Positions 44,244 to 55,439 are shown, counted from the stretch's first letter. The stretch: 64,000 nucleotides of DNA from Chlorobaculum tepidum TLS (GCF_000006985.1 NC_002932.3:917109-981108); one strand, 5' to 3'. Made by a program: numbers and translations. Notes: generated by a model from the letters alone, not told the origin.

Positions 44244-44570
44244 ATGAAAAAAGTGTTATCGCTCTTGAGTATGCTGGTGCTCACGCCTTCTGCTTCGCTG
44301 CTGCTGGCTGAGCCAGCGCCTGCAGCCCCGGCGGCGTCATCTTCGCCGCTGATCGAACAGGCCGAGGCGGCTCGCAAGGAGGCCGACGCCCTCGGTTACG
44401 AGTGGCGTGATACGGCCAAGATTCTCGATTCAGCCCGAGAGGCTCTCCAGAGAGGCGATCAGGCGGAGTCCGACAAGCTCGCCTCAAAAGCTCTTTTCCA
44501 GGCTCGAGCGGCCAAAGCGCAGGCGCAGTTCATGGACAAGAACTGGCAAATGATGATTCCTAAAAACTGA
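44244..44570 (+). CDS. soxK: SoxAX-binding protein SoxK (SAXB)
   Basis: 108 residues with a signal peptide (cut near LLA-EP). The mature part is alpha-helical and rich in Ala, Glu and Lys (LIEQAEAARKEADALGYEWR, DKLASKALFQARAAKAQAQF). This fits the small protein that stabilises and activates SoxAX in green sulfur bacteria. Its place between soxA and soxB supports the name. It starts 12 bp after the soxA stop. Confidence 0.85.
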   Translation: MKKVLSLLSMLVLTPSASLLLAEPAPAAPAASSSPLIEQAEAARKEADALGYEWRDTAKILDSAREALQRGDQAESDKLASKALFQARAAKAQAQFMDKNWQMMIPKN

Positions 44571-44793
44571 CCATCATCGTGGCGCCGGTTCGAGACTGGC
44601 GTCACCCTTTTGATTTTTTTACGGGCGCTTCTCACGCATTGTCGCGAAAATTCCGGCAACAGCCAGAAGGGGAGGGCAGAGAGGCTGGAGTTCCGGAATG
44701 TTTCGGGACGAGCCTTTCGAGGCCGACTCTCGCCGCGTCAAGGTAACAAGAGGCTTCACAAACGTTTACGGCAACTCTAACCGCCATTTATTT

Positions 44794-46548
44794 ATGAACC
44801 TGTCACGACGTGAGTTTCTCCGCATTCTCGGATTCGCCGGGGCCGCAGGTATGCTGCCGAACCTGGCATCTGCAACCAAAGCTTCATCCGACCTTTACGA
44901 TTTCGGACGTTTCGGCGATATCCGCCTGATGCATATCACCGATACCCATGCGCAGCTGATGCCGATCTACTACCGCGAGCCGAGCATGAATCTCGGTCTC
45001 GGCTCGGCCTTCGGACGTCCGCCCCATCTGGTGACGGAGGCGTTCCTGAAGTATTACGGCATCACGCCCGGCACGCCGCTGGCTCACGCGTTTACGGCGA
45101 TCAATTACACCGAGGCGGCGCAGCGGTTCGGAAAGGTTGGCGGTTTCGCGCATCTGAAAACGCTTGTTGACAGGATGCGCGGTGATTTCGGGGCTGACAA
45201 GACACTCCTGCTCGATGGCGGCGACACCTGGCAGGGTTCCGGAACGGCTTTTTGGAGCCGCGGCATGGACATGGTCGAGGCCTGCAATCTGCTCGGCGTG
45301 GATGTTATGACCGGGCACTGGGAGTTCACCTATCTCGAAGATGAGGTGCTCAAGAACCTCGCGGCCTTCAAAGGGGACTTCGTGGCGCAGAATATCAAGG
45401 TCAAGGAGGAGGCGCTCTTCAGCGGCGCGAAGGCGTTCGACGAGAACACCGGGCATGCCTTCCGTCCCTACGTCGTCAAAACGCTGGGCAAGCATCGCGT
45501 GGCTGTTATCGGACAGGCGTTTCCCTACACGCCGATCGCCAATCCGGCAAGATTCATACCCGACTGGACTTTTGGTATCAATGCGAGAGACATGCAGGAG
45601 CTTGTCGATTCCGTTCGGGCCAAAGAGAAGCCGGATGCGGTTGTACTGATCTCGCACAACGGCATGGATGTCGATATCAAGCTCGCCGAAGTGGTCAGTG
45701 GCATCGATGTGATTTTCGGTGGTCACACGCATGACGGCGTGCCGCAGCCCTTCATCGTCAAGAACGCCAGGGGGCGTACTCTCGTGACCAACGCCGGATC
45801 AAACGGCAAGTTTCTCGGCGTCATCGATTTGAAGCTCGGTGATGGCGGCGTCAAGGAGTTCAAGTACAAGTTGCTTCCCGTGTTCGCCAACGAGCTTCCG
45901 GCGCATCAGGGAATGCAGTCACTGATCGATAAAATCCGCGCGCCGTATCTCGACAAGCTCCGGGAGCCGCTGGCCACCGCCGGATCGCTGCTCTACCGGC
46001 GCGGCAACTTCGACGGCCCCTTTGACCAGATCATCTGCGACGCGCTTCGCCAGCGCAACGACGCGCAGATTTCGCTTTCGCCCGGTTTCCGCTGGGGTAC
46101 GACCATCCTGCCTGGCCAGACCATCACGATGGAGCACGTACTCGACCAGACCTGCATGACCTATCCCGAAACGTACGTGCGCGACATGACCGGCCAGCAG
46201 ATCAAGGACATTCTCGAAGATGTTGCCGACAACCTCTTTAACCGCGATCCCTTCTACCAGCAGGGCGGCGACATGGTGCGCACTGGCGGCCTCGACTACC
46301 GGATCGACCCGACGGCTACAATGGGCAAGCGCATCGACAACATGCGGCTTGAAAACGGCACGCCGGTTGAGGCCTCGAAAAACTATCGTGTCGCGGGCTG
46401 GGCGACCGTTGGAGCAAAATCTCCCGGCGAGCCGGTCTGGGATACCGTGGTCGCGTATCTGAAAGACAAGAAAGTGGTCGAGGTTACAAAGCTTCATACG
46501 CCAGAACTGAAAAACGTTGGCAGCAACCCCGGCATCGATCGGTCTTGA
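44794..46548 (+). CDS. soxB: Thiosulfohydrolase SoxB
   Basis: 584 residues from ATG 44794, directly before the Tat motif SRREFLRILGFAGAAG. It belongs to the metallophosphoesterase/5'-nucleotidase superfamily with a di-manganese site: HITDTHAQ, LDGGDTWQGSG, GHWEFTY and GGHTHDG. It hydrolyses sulfate from the SoxY cysteine. The C-terminal part holds the substrate domain (GGDMVRTGGLDYRIDP). A preceding ~220-bp gap with weak secondary structure separates it from soxK. An earlier in-frame start at 44698 lacks support. Confidence 0.94.
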   Translation: MNLSRREFLRILGFAGAAGMLPNLASATKASSDLYDFGRFGDIRLMHITDTHAQLMPIYYREPSMNLGLGSAFGRPPHLVTEAFLKYYGITPGTPLAHAFTAINYTEAAQRFGKVGGFAHLKTLVDRMRGDFGADKTLLLDGGDTWQGSGTAFWSRGMDMVEACNLLGVDVMTGHWEFTYLEDEVLKNLAAFKGDFVAQNIKVKEEALFSGAKAFDENTGHAFRPYVVKTLGKHRVAVIGQAFPYTPIANPARFIPDWTFGINARDMQELVDSVRAKEKPDAVVLISHNGMDVDIKLAEVVSGIDVIFGGHTHDGVPQPFIVKNARGRTLVTNAGSNGKFLGVIDLKLGDGGVKEFKYKLLPVFANELPAHQGMQSLIDKIRAPYLDKLREPLATAGSLLYRRGNFDGPFDQIICDALRQRNDAQISLSPGFRWGTTILPGQTITMEHVLDQTCMTYPETYVRDMTGQQIKDILEDVADNLFNRDPFYQQGGDMVRTGGLDYRIDPTATMGKRIDNMRLENGTPVEASKNYRVAGWATVGAKSPGEPVWDTVVAYLKDKKVVEVTKLHTPELKNVGSNPGIDRS

Positions 46549-46744
46549 GGCGAGTATCGTCAGTGGACGAGGCTGTTGCAGAAACGAAATCGCGACTGAT
46601 GCTCGTTTTTGTTCTGAACGGAGGGCTGGAATGCCTATCCTCTGGCAAGCAACAGATTTTTGCTGTTGAGTACCTTGTTTTCTTTCTGAAAGAGCCTGTT
46701 GGCGGACTTCTTTTGTTTTGAAAAGCTCAATCCATGAATGGTTT

Positions 46745-47302
46745 ATGAAATCCATAAAGACATTTTTCGCCACATCTTTCATGGCGCTTTCGATGCTTGG
46801 CGCGGTTCCTGTTGCAAGGACCTTTGCAGCGGGACCTTCCGCAAGTCCCGCGGTCGCGGGCAAAATGGCACCGGCGTTCACACTCAAGACGCTCGAAGGC
46901 AAAGAGCTGAACAGCTCGCAGCTTGCCGGGAGGCCCTATATAGTCAATTTTTTCGCCTCGTGGTGCCCACCCTGCCGTGAGGAGCTGCCCGGCATGGTGG
47001 CATTGCAGAAAAAGTATGCCAAGCAGGGCTTTACCTTTGTTGGCATCGCTTTTCGGGATCGTCCGGCGACCTTGCCTGATTTTCTCTGGGAGATGGGCGT
47101 CGAGTATCCGGTTGGCCTGACCACTCCCGAACTCGAAGCAGCATTCGGCAAGTTTATGCCTGGCGGCAAAATCCGGGTGATTCCGGCAACCTTTGTCGTC
47201 GGTCGCGATGGCAAGCTGATCAATGCTGTCAGTGGAGGTCTCGTCAAAGAGGATTTCGAGTCGCTCATCCTCAAAGCGATCGGCAGCAGACCTTCAAAAT
47301 AA
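46745..47302 (+). CDS. soxW: Periplasmic thioredoxin-like protein SoxW
   Basis: 185 residues with a signal peptide (SIKTFFATSFMALSMLGAV). The TlpA-type thioredoxin fold has the active site ASWCPPCREELPG and the cis-Pro region GGKIRVIPATFVVGRDGK. SoxW keeps Sox cysteines reduced or repairs them in other bacteria. ATG 46745 is chosen over an upstream TTG. It ends the plus-strand sox series; the stop is followed by 530 bp before sqr. Confidence 0.9.
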   Translation: MKSIKTFFATSFMALSMLGAVPVARTFAAGPSASPAVAGKMAPAFTLKTLEGKELNSSQLAGRPYIVNFFASWCPPCREELPGMVALQKKYAKQGFTFVGIAFRDRPATLPDFLWEMGVEYPVGLTTPELEAAFGKFMPGGKIRVIPATFVVGRDGKLINAVSGGLVKEDFESLILKAIGSRPSK

Positions 47303-47831
47303 TTTTTGAGACGGCTCTTTGCTGATTTGTCCCTCCGAAAACCGCCCCAATGCCTTTTTTACTTTCTGGACCGGCACCCCGCTGACCGGTTCAGAGAATC
47401 TCGCCTCAACTGAATTTCCGCGTTTCATCGCCAGCTATCATAGTGCCTCGTTCCGGACTGGCTGAAAAGTTTATGAATTGTTTCTGACTTGCCTTTCTGG
47501 TTTGTGTTTGATATATTTATTTTTTCAATAAGTAATGCAGTTATATAGTTGATTCATTTGGCCGCCGGTGATGACGGGTGTCTGCAAAAGATGCCTTTGT
47601 TCGTCGTGTCGCACCGGGATTGCAAATGAGCTTGAAAACAGGCATTTGTGTTGGCCAGCACTCTCCTTCCGGAACCAAGTCGATCATTCTGGAGGGATTT
47701 TTGCGCAGATTATGTTTAACGATTGTTATAGAGCGACCTGTTGAAATGACGCATCGTTATGATGCCTTGGGCCGTGTCTCTGTTGCTTTTCCCATTTCAA
47801 CTCAAAACAACAAGCGCTGGAGGCTGCGAGT
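47303..47831. other. Intergenic region between soxW and sqr
   Basis: About 530 bp. The middle (47500-47560) is AT-rich and could hold a promoter for sqr. A 105-codon frame at 47578-47895 overlaps the sqr start and shows no domain; I do not call it. Nothing else seen. Confidence 0.5.
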
Positions 47832-49058
47832 ATGTCTAAAAAAATCGTCGTATTGGGAGCGGGTACCGCCGGAACGATTGTCTCGAACAATCTGAGGCGT
47901 CACCTCCCGGCAGACTGGGAAATCACGGTTATCGATCGTGATGACGACCACATTTATCAGCCGGGTCTTCTGTTCGTGCCGTTCGGAGTTCAGAAATCGA
48001 GCACTCTGGTCAAATCGAGGAAGAAGTACATTACTGCGGGTATCAATTTCGTCATGGATGAAATCACCCATATCGATCCGGAAAAGAAAGAGGTCAAGAC
48101 CAAAAACCACACGTTTACCTACGACTTTCTCGTTATCAGTACCGGTTGCCGTATCGCTCCGGAAGAGAATGAGGGTTTGATGGAGGCCTGGGGCAAGAAT
48201 GCCTTCACCTTCTACTACAAGGAGGCGGCTGATCAGCTCAGGCTGCGCCTGAAAGAGTTCGATGGTGGAAAGCTGGTCATGAACATCGCCGAGCTGCCGT
48301 TCAAATGCCCGGTGGCGCCGATCGAGTTTGTCTTTATGGCGGACTGGTTCCTGAAAAAGAAGGGGGTCAGGAACAAATCGGAAATCGAGCTGGTCACGCC
48401 GTTGCCGATGGCCTTCACCAAGCCCAAGGCAGCTGCGGTATTCACCGAGTCGGCGAGGGAGAAAAACATCAAGATCACCACGAGCTTCGAGCTCAACCGT
48501 GTCGATGGCAAGGAGAAATTCATCGAGTCAGTACAGGGCGACAAGGTGAAGTATGATACCCTGGTTATTGTGCCGACCACGATCGGTGATCCGGTAATCA
48601 GCAACTCCGGTATCGACGACGGTATCGGTTACGTGCCAACGCACCACAATACGCTCAAGGCGCTCAAGCACGATGGTGTCTATGTGATCGGCGACGCCAC
48701 CAACGTACCGACCTCAAAGGCCGGTTCGGTTGCACACTACGAGGCGGACGTCGTGGTCTTCAACATCATGGCCGAAATCTATGGCGCCAAGCCGGAGGAG
48801 ATTTTCGATGGCCACTCGACCTGCTTCATCGTCTATTCGAAAGGCACCGCCTCGCTGATCGACTTCAATTACAAAATCGAGCCGTTGCCGGGCAAGTTCC
48901 CGATGCCAAAGCTTGGGCCATTCTCACTGTTGAAGGAGACCAAGATGAACTGGTATGGCAAGCTCGCCTTCGAGCCGCTCTACTGGAACGTCCTGCTCGA
49001 TGGCAAACACCTTGGTATGCCTCCTACCCTTGTTATGGCCGGTAAAGAGGTCGGATAA
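47832..49058 (+). CDS. sqr: Sulfide:quinone oxidoreductase
   Basis: 408-residue membrane-associated FAD enzyme that passes electrons from sulfide to quinone. It has VVLGAGTAGTIVSNNL (FAD fold), HIYQPGLLFVPFG, the cysteine in ISTGCRIAPEE, the redox cysteine of FKCPVAPIE, the FAD-binding VYVIGDATNVPTSKAGSVAHYEA (parts: VYVIGDATNVP), and a third cysteine in HSTCFIVYSKG. No signal peptide; typically it sits on the periplasmic side by an unknown route. The exact Sqr subtype cannot be decided here. It has its own terminator. Confidence 0.92.
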   Translation: MSKKIVVLGAGTAGTIVSNNLRRHLPADWEITVIDRDDDHIYQPGLLFVPFGVQKSSTLVKSRKKYITAGINFVMDEITHIDPEKKEVKTKNHTFTYDFLVISTGCRIAPEENEGLMEAWGKNAFTFYYKEAADQLRLRLKEFDGGKLVMNIAELPFKCPVAPIEFVFMADWFLKKKGVRNKSEIELVTPLPMAFTKPKAAAVFTESAREKNIKITTSFELNRVDGKEKFIESVQGDKVKYDTLVIVPTTIGDPVISNSGIDDGIGYVPTHHNTLKALKHDGVYVIGDATNVPTSKAGSVAHYEADVVVFNIMAEIYGAKPEEIFDGHSTCFIVYSKGTASLIDFNYKIEPLPGKFPMPKLGPFSLLKETKMNWYGKLAFEPLYWNVLLDGKHLGMPPTLVMAGKEVG

Positions 49059-49087
49059 GGTTTTTTTGCTGCCGCAGCCGGATTTTC

Positions 49088-49129
49088 CAGCCGGGGGTTT
49101 GTTGAAAAGCAGACTCCCGGCTGTTTTTT
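49088..49129 (+). terminator. Rho-independent terminator of sqr
   Basis: CAGCCGGGGGTTTG pairs with CAGACTCCCGGCTG (two mismatches) and is followed by TTTTTT. Confidence 0.85.
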
Positions 49130-49317
49130 GTTGTCAACGCCAATCTTTTGGAACGTTTGGGAAACAATGTTTCCAAACGCTATCAAATTTCTCTGGAGGT
49201 GGCCGATGGTTGCCGGGTACACGCTGTTGTCATTCCGGTGGGGGAGGATAATATCACAAATGTGACGAAGGATGGAGGTGGTGTTTCATATGCAGTGTGG
49301 TCCGCCTTCAGCAACAT

Positions 49318-49701
49318 CTAACCGGCAGAATTTTCTTTCAACCAGGCCTCTGCATCTTGAAGGTTCATGAACGGCATCATCGTGAACGGAAGCTTTTTGT
49401 ACTCAGCTTCTTCACAAAAAAACTTGATAAGTGTGTACCGGAAGCTGTTTGAGGCGAAAAAAGCGGATTTCTGTTTTGTCGCCTCATGATGCCAAAAATT
49501 TTTTATCCTTTCGATCGTTGCAGAGAGATCGATCTCTGAAAATCCGCAGATACAGCCATCCTTAATAACCCACAGCGCATTTTTGTGATGGTATTTGGGG
49601 TGCTGCATGAGCGCATCTTGGGCATCGAACAGGTCATTTCGATCGACATGACCGTCAAGTTCTACTCTCAAAAAATGAAAATCATCGTGTACTGTGAACA
49701 T
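49318..49701 (-). CDS. Hypothetical protein, SpoIIAA/STAS-like style
   Basis: 127 residues from ATG 49701 (MFTVHDDFHFLRVELDGHVD); the frame can be extended to a TTG at 49761. The pattern of a strand followed by LDGHVDRNDLFDAQDAL, then KNALWVIKDG, resembles SpoIIAA-like or SEC14/STAS folds, but I cannot confirm it. It is more AT-rich than the flanking sox and atp genes and lies beside an insertion-sequence remnant. Function unknown. Confidence 0.5.
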   Translation of the reverse strand: MFTVHDDFHFLRVELDGHVDRNDLFDAQDALMQHPKYHHKNALWVIKDGCICGFSEIDLSATIERIKNFWHHEATKQKSAFFASNSFRYTLIKFFCEEAEYKKLPFTMMPFMNLQDAEAWLKENSAG

Positions 49702-49844
49702 TGGGCGGGAGTTCAGTAGAATCGAGGTTATGTAAAGGGTATTGCTCTGAGGTACTGCCAAGGATACTACCTTCTACATTATATGAAATCTTTGTAAAAA
49801 GTGATAGCAGGTTCAGTAAAAAAATTAACTCGATCCAGGTTTCG

Positions 49845-50548
49845 GCTCTTCGCAGAATATCGTGGAAAGCTGTGGCTGTAATGGGTAACTTGGCGTAGTC
49901 GTGCAATTCAAGCAAGCTAACCACATTGATCAGCCCATGCAGAGCCTGTCGAGCCATTACCACCAACTGTTAGGTCTTCCCTCAAACTGGGAAGTCGAGA
50001 ACGTCAACTTGTCGATGAGTAGCCGGCAAGTGGAGATCAGACTGGCCTTTACCGGCAAGCAGGGCGAGTGTCCAATCTGCGGCCAATCATGCCTCATCTA
50101 TGACCATGCCGCTGAGCAGCGGTGGCTTCATCTTGATACCATGCAGTTCGAGACGATCCTGGTGGCCCGTTTGCCTCGTTGCCAATGCAAGGAGCATGGA
50201 GTCAAAACCGTTCAGGCGCCATGGGCGGCACGGCATTCTCGTTTCACGTTGCTGTTCGAGAGCTTTGCCGTCGAGCTGTTGTTGCACTGTGCCAATATCA
50301 AGGCGGCGTCGCGCCTGTTACGCTTGAACTGGCACACCGTCAATCAAATCATGCGACGCGCCGTTCAGCGAGGATTGGTTCGCCGGAAAGCCGAAACCGT
50401 CGAGTATCTGGGTATCGATGAAAAAAGCTTCAAGGCGGGCCAGCATTACGTCACAACGCTGACTGATCTCGGCGAAAGGCGCGTGCTTGAGGTGGTCGAG
50501 CATCGCACGACCGAGGCGACCAAAGAGCTGCTTGCATCGCTGAACGAC
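49845..50548 (+). mobile_element. ISL3-family insertion sequence, right part deleted
   Basis: The left end is probably GGCTCTTCGCAGAATATCGTGG (given as start at 49845), of the type found at ISL3 termini, about 90 bp before the transposase start. No right end is present, because the element stops inside the transposase where N-ATPase sequence begins. Confidence 0.7.
49937..50548 (+). pseudogene. ISL3-family transposase, C-terminally truncated
   Basis: About 204 codons remain. It has the N-terminal zinc finger ECPICGQSCLIYDHAAEQRW and the paired CQCKEHG, a helix-turn-helix (AASRLLRLNWHTVNQIM) and the first catalytic block LGIDEKSFKAGQHYVT with the first Asp of the DDE site. After LLASLND the reading frame enters antisense atpE sequence and runs on to 50680 by chance. 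The second half with the remaining catalytic residues is missing, so it cannot transpose by itself. Confidence 0.88.
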
Positions 50549-50598
50549 AGGCCCGCAGTGGCGATGGAGACAATCGCGATGATGGTGAGCGTATCCAT
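50548..50598 (-). pseudogene. atpE: atpE (N-ATPase subunit c), first 17 codons only
   Basis: The frame MDTLTIIAIVSIATAGL is the first helix start of the N-type ATPase c subunit. It stops matching at the transposase junction near 50548; the rest of the ion-binding hairpin is lost. It lies 32 bp after atpB, in the expected place. Confidence 0.8.
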
Positions 50599-50630
50599 GA
50601 TAGTTTCTCGTTTGGTTAACTTGTTGATTT

Positions 50631-51296
50631 TTAGCGCGTTCTGGTCGCCGCCGCGATATAGACCGTGGCCAGGATGCTGAAAATGTAGGCCTGCACCATG
50701 CCAGTCAACAGGCCGAGGATGTTCATCAGCACCGGAAAGACGAGCGGCGAAATCGTCAGCAAAATGACGAGAATCATATCGCCGCTCATCATGTTGCCGA
50801 ACAGACGCACGGCGAGCGCCATCGTACGGGTGAGTTCGCCGACGATATTGAAGGGAAGCATGATGGGCGTCGGTTCGGCGTAGGTTTTCAGGTAGCCCAC
50901 AAGGCTGCTCTCCGCGATGCCGAAAAGCGGCACGGCGATGAAGACCGAGAGGGCGAGGGCCGCCGTGGTGGAGAGCGAGCCGGTCGGCGGTTCGTAGCCA
51001 GGAATGACCGTGCAGAGGTTCGCCGTGGCGATGAACAGAAAGAGCGCGGCAATGAAGGGCAGATACTTTTCGGGCTTCTGCAGGCCCACCTCGCTGATCT
51101 GCCGGTGGGCCATTGTAACAATGATCTCCAGCATGCTCTGCCAGCGCGAAATCGTGATGCCGGTCGAGAGCCGCCGCGTAATGAGCGCCGAGCCGCCTGC
51201 GAGCAGTAGCATCAGGGCCCACGTGGTGACGATGGTCAGGTTGAGCTTCAGAAAGCCCGACTGCCACAGAATGACCTCGTCGCTGCTCAGATGCAT
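50631..51296 (-). CDS. atpB: N-type F-ATPase subunit a
   Basis: 221-residue membrane protein with about five helices. It contains the conserved Arg region ELTRTMALAVRLFGNMMSGD, through which ions pass to the c ring, and YIFSILATVYIAAA near the end. Within the N-ATPase order D-C-Q-R-B-E it sits as expected, overlapping atpR by 10 bp. Without a c ring from this operon it probably has no working partner. Confidence 0.9.
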   Translation of the reverse strand: MHLSSDEVILWQSGFLKLNLTIVTTWALMLLLAGGSALITRRLSTGITISRWQSMLEIIVTMAHRQISEVGLQKPEKYLPFIAALFLFIATANLCTVIPGYEPPTGSLSTTAALALSVFIAVPLFGIAESSLVGYLKTYAEPTPIMLPFNIVGELTRTMALAVRLFGNMMSGDMILVILLTISPLVFPVLMNILGLLTGMVQAYIFSILATVYIAAATRTR

Positions 51297-51589
51297 GGCG
51301 TCTCCTCTTTGTCGCGATGCTCCGGTGCACTGTTGCGGCGTCCGAACGCGATGCTCGCCACTTTTGCCGCCACGAAACCGCCGACGGCAAAGAGCAGCCG
51401 CACCGGATCGCCAGACGAAATGAGGAGGAATCCGCCGATGACGCTCGCCGTGCGCAGAAGCGTGCTTGTCAGAAACAGCAGCGCCGGGTGCGGCGAGAAG
51501 AGTCCCTTTCGCACGGTCAGCCAGAGTCCGCCGAAATAAAACAGCCCCAGCGCAAAGCCGCCGAGTATTGCCAGAAAATTCGTTGTCAT
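51287..51589 (-). CDS. atpR: N-ATPase accessory membrane protein AtpR
   Basis: 100 residues with three hydrophobic segments (FLAILGGFALGLFYFGGLWL, LLRTASVIGGFLLI, LLFAVGGFVAAKVASI). Size, topology and position between atpQ and atpB mark it as AtpR, a protein specific to N-type ATPase operons. It starts 1 bp after atpQ ends and overlaps atpB. Confidence 0.85.
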   Translation of the reverse strand: MTTNFLAILGGFALGLFYFGGLWLTVRKGLFSPHPALLFLTSTLLRTASVIGGFLLISSGDPVRLLFAVGGFVAAKVASIAFGRRNSAPEHRDKEETPCI

Positions 51590-51590
51590 G

Positions 51591-51914
51591 TCACTCCTCC
51601 TTGTCGATGTTCCGGTTTTCCTCCGAGACCCAGTGCCAGGCGTTCAGGCAGCCGATCACCACCCCAACGACGATCATGGTTAGCGTCCAGGAGTGGGGCG
51701 AAGGGTAGTGCCGGTCGAGCCAGATGCCGACCGCCACGCCGATGAGTGTCGGAATCGCTACCGCCCAGCCGATGATGCCGAACATGGCGAATCCTTCCCA
51801 AATGCTTCGGGTCGCGTTCTTTCGCGCCCTGATCTTGCGCAGTTCACTGTCGCCGACACGCTTTTCGAGCGGCTTGTCCTTCGCCGACAATTTTTCCGGT
51901 TCGCGCTCATTCAT
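51591..51914 (-). CDS. atpQ: N-ATPase AtpQ (AtpI/AtpZ-like) membrane protein
   Basis: 107 residues: a charged N-terminal third (EREPEKLSAKDKPLEKRVGD), then two helices (MFGIIGWAVAIPTLIGVAVG and LTMIVVGVVIGCLNAWHWV). This is the AtpI/AtpZ pattern; in N-ATPase operons the gene is called atpQ and may help c-ring assembly or Mg2+ uptake. It overlaps atpC by 8 bp. Confidence 0.85.
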   Translation of the reverse strand: MNEREPEKLSAKDKPLEKRVGDSELRKIRARKNATRSIWEGFAMFGIIGWAVAIPTLIGVAVGIWLDRHYPSPHSWTLTMIVVGVVIGCLNAWHWVSEENRNIDKEE

Positions 51915-52311
51915 GTTTCAGCTCCATGTAGCGCCGGATGAAACTGCTCTCCAGCTTGGCCATCGTGCTGCGAACGCTGCGCTCGCGCTCGTCGAGATCG
52001 AGAAACTGCTGCTTGACTGCCGATTCGAGCTGGCCGAGATCGACCCCGCCAATGGCGTGACGCACGGACACCACCACCTCAGGCCCGGTTTTGACGAGAA
52101 TACCCTGATCGACCGCGACGAAAGTTTCGCCCTCATCGTGAGTCTTGTACATCAGGATGCCTGGCACGAGCGGTGCGATGCAGTCAAGCCGGTTGGGCAG
52201 GAAACCGTAGGAGCCCAGCTCCGTTTCGGCGACGATGTTCAGCACCCGCTCTTTGATGGCGAACACTCTGTAGGGCAGGAGAATTTTCAGGCGCATCGAG
52301 TCGGCAAGCAT
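51907..52311 (-). CDS. atpC: N-ATPase epsilon subunit
   Basis: 134 residues. The beta-sandwich part (MRLKILLPYRVFAI, LPNRLDCIAPLVPGILMYK, AVDQGILVKTGPEVVVSVRHAI) and the helical C-terminal (LDERERSVRSTMAKLESSFIR) are those of F-ATPase epsilon. The first five residues may not be translated, as a second Met lies at residue 6. It follows atpD by 1 bp. The order beta-epsilon first is particular to N-type operons. Confidence 0.9.
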   Translation of the reverse strand: MLADSMRLKILLPYRVFAIKERVLNIVAETELGSYGFLPNRLDCIAPLVPGILMYKTHDEGETFVAVDQGILVKTGPEVVVSVRHAIGGVDLGQLESAVKQQFLDLDERERSVRSTMAKLESSFIRRYMELKHE

Positions 52312-52312
52312 C

Positions 52313-53797
<1,485 letters not shown>

Positions 53798-53905
53798 TCA
53801 GTGGTGCGGATGCCTCTCCAGCTCGGTCAGGCATCAGAATAATAGTAGCGATTCCAGCGGCATAAATCAAAAGCCACTGCTCAGAGGGAATTTCTTATAC
53901 GGTTT

Positions 53906-55150
53906 TCATTTCCGTTTCCAGTGAGAGTTGCCGGGGTGGGTTCCAGAAGGTTTTTTCTGATGGGGGACCTTTCTTGCCGGTTGCTTTGATGCTGCAGCAT
54001 TTTCCGGAATCGTGTTCACCATCGGAAAGGGATGATCTTCGATGACCGGGATTTTTCGGGCGATCAGTTTTTCGATGTCGCGGAGATAGGCTTTTTCTTC
54101 GGCGTTGCAGAAGGAGTATGCGGCTCCACGGTTTCCGGCCCGGCCAGTTCGGCCAATGCGGTGCACGTAGGTTTCCGGGATGTTGGGCAAATCGATGTTG
54201 ATGACATATTCGAGTTCATCGATGTCGATTCCCCTCGCAGCGATGTCGGTGGCGACCAGCACTCTCGTTTGCCTCGTCTTGAAGTTGCCGAGCGCGCGCT
54301 GGCGGGCGTTTTGCGATTTGTTGCCGTGAATCGCCTCGGCGGTGATGTCGTGGTGCGCCAGAAAACGGGCCACCTTGTCCGCGCCGTGCTTGGTTCGCGT
54401 GAAGACCAGCGCGCTTTCGATGTTTCGTTCCTTGAGCAGGTGCGCGAGCAGGCTGTTCTTGTTTTCGCGATCAACGAACAGAATCTGCTGGTTGATGATC
54501 TCGACGGTCGATGAAACCGGCGTGACCATGACCTCTTTCGGGTTGTGCAGAATCGCAGCGGAGAGCTTGATGATTTCGGGTGGCATGGTGGCCGAAAAGA
54601 AGAGTGACTGCCGTTTTTTCGGTAGAACCGCCAGTACTCGTCTGATGTCGTGGATGAAGCCCATGTCGAGCATCCGGTCAGCTTCGTCGAGCACGAAATA
54701 TTCGATGTCGCGCAGGTGCAGGTGGCCCTGGCCGATCAGATCGAGCAGGCGGCCCGGCGTGGCGACCAGAATATCGACGCCTCGCACGAGCCGCGCGGTC
54801 TGCGGGTTCTGGTTGACGCCGCCAAAAATCACGGTGTTTATGAGGCCGGTATGACGGCCATAGGCAGTGAAGCTTTCGCCGATCTGGATTGCGAGCTCTC
54901 TGGTCGGGGTGAGCACGAGGCAGCGGATTTTACGCTTTTCGCCATGCATCCGGCTCTGGTGCAGCCGTTGCAGCACGGGCAGCGCGAACGCGGCGGTTTT
55001 GCCGGTGCCGGTCTGGGCGCAAGCGAGCAGGTCGTTACCTTCGAGAATGACCGGGATAGCTTCTTTCTGTATCGGGGTGGGGGAGTTGTAGCCCTCTTCG
55101 GCGAGAGCTTTGCGCAGATGATCGATGATGCCGAGAGCGGAAAAAGGCAT
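53906..55150 (-). CDS. rhlE: DEAD-box RNA helicase, RhlE type
   Basis: 414 residues from ATG 55150 ([16 protein letters not shown]). All helicase motifs are seen: [16 protein letters not shown] (I), [12 protein letters not shown] (Ia), TPGRLLDLI (Ib), [13 protein letters not shown] (II), FFSATMPPE (III), [13 protein letters not shown] (V) and [10 protein letters not shown] (VI). The tail is Lys/Pro-rich, as in RhlE and related helicases which remodel ribosome precursors and mRNA, often in the cold. It is transcribed away from the neighbouring membrane-protein gene. Confidence 0.95.
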   Translation of the reverse strand: MPFSALGIIDHLRKALAEEGYNSPTPIQKEAIPVILEGNDLLACAQTGTGKTAAFALPVLQRLHQSRMHGEKRKIRCLVLTPTRELAIQIGESFTAYGRHTGLINTVIFGGVNQNPQTARLVRGVDILVATPGRLLDLIGQGHLHLRDIEYFVLDEADRMLDMGFIHDIRRVLAVLPKKRQSLFFSATMPPEIIKLSAAILHNPKEVMVTPVSSTVEIINQQILFVDRENKNSLLAHLLKERNIESALVFTRTKHGADKVARFLAHHDITAEAIHGNKSQNARQRALGNFKTRQTRVLVATDIAARGIDIDELEYVINIDLPNIPETYVHRIGRTGRAGNRGAAYSFCNAEEKAYLRDIEKLIARKIPVIEDHPFPMVNTIPENAAASKQPARKVPHQKKPSGTHPGNSHWKRK

Positions 55151-55439
55151 GGTATGCAATAAGGTTGATCAAAATTTAGGACACGCAATGTAGCATGTTT
55201 CCCTCGAAACCCCGCCGGTTATCTTTATGAAATGGTACATGAAATGCGAATACCGTGAAGGTGGACGCTGGTGATGAGTGCCTAGTTGACAGGATGGGAC
55301 ATGCCGAGAACTTGGGGCTATTGCAAGGGATTTTCTTATCTTGGCTATCTGATTGGCGCTGCCGGCCGGAAATGATTCTGGCCGTGATGTGTTTGGCGCC
55401 GTAAAGCGGAACATTTCGTGACGATAAAACTACTGAGGA
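55151..55439. other. Intergenic region upstream of the rhlE and membrane-protein genes
   Basis: About 290 bp between divergent genes. Short minus-strand frames here lack any domain. A stem GGCCGGAA/TTCTGGCC (near 55358-55377) is present. A GAGGA lies close before ATG 55440. Nothing else seen. Confidence 0.5.

Noticed and set aside
47578-47895. 105-codon frame between soxW and sqr
   Set aside because: Overlaps the well-supported sqr start and shows no domain.
50446-51390. 314-codon minus-strand frame across atpB
   Set aside because: Out of frame with atpB and Arg/His-rich, typical of a shadow in GC-rich DNA; only its MDTLTIIAIV segment is real, as the atpE start.
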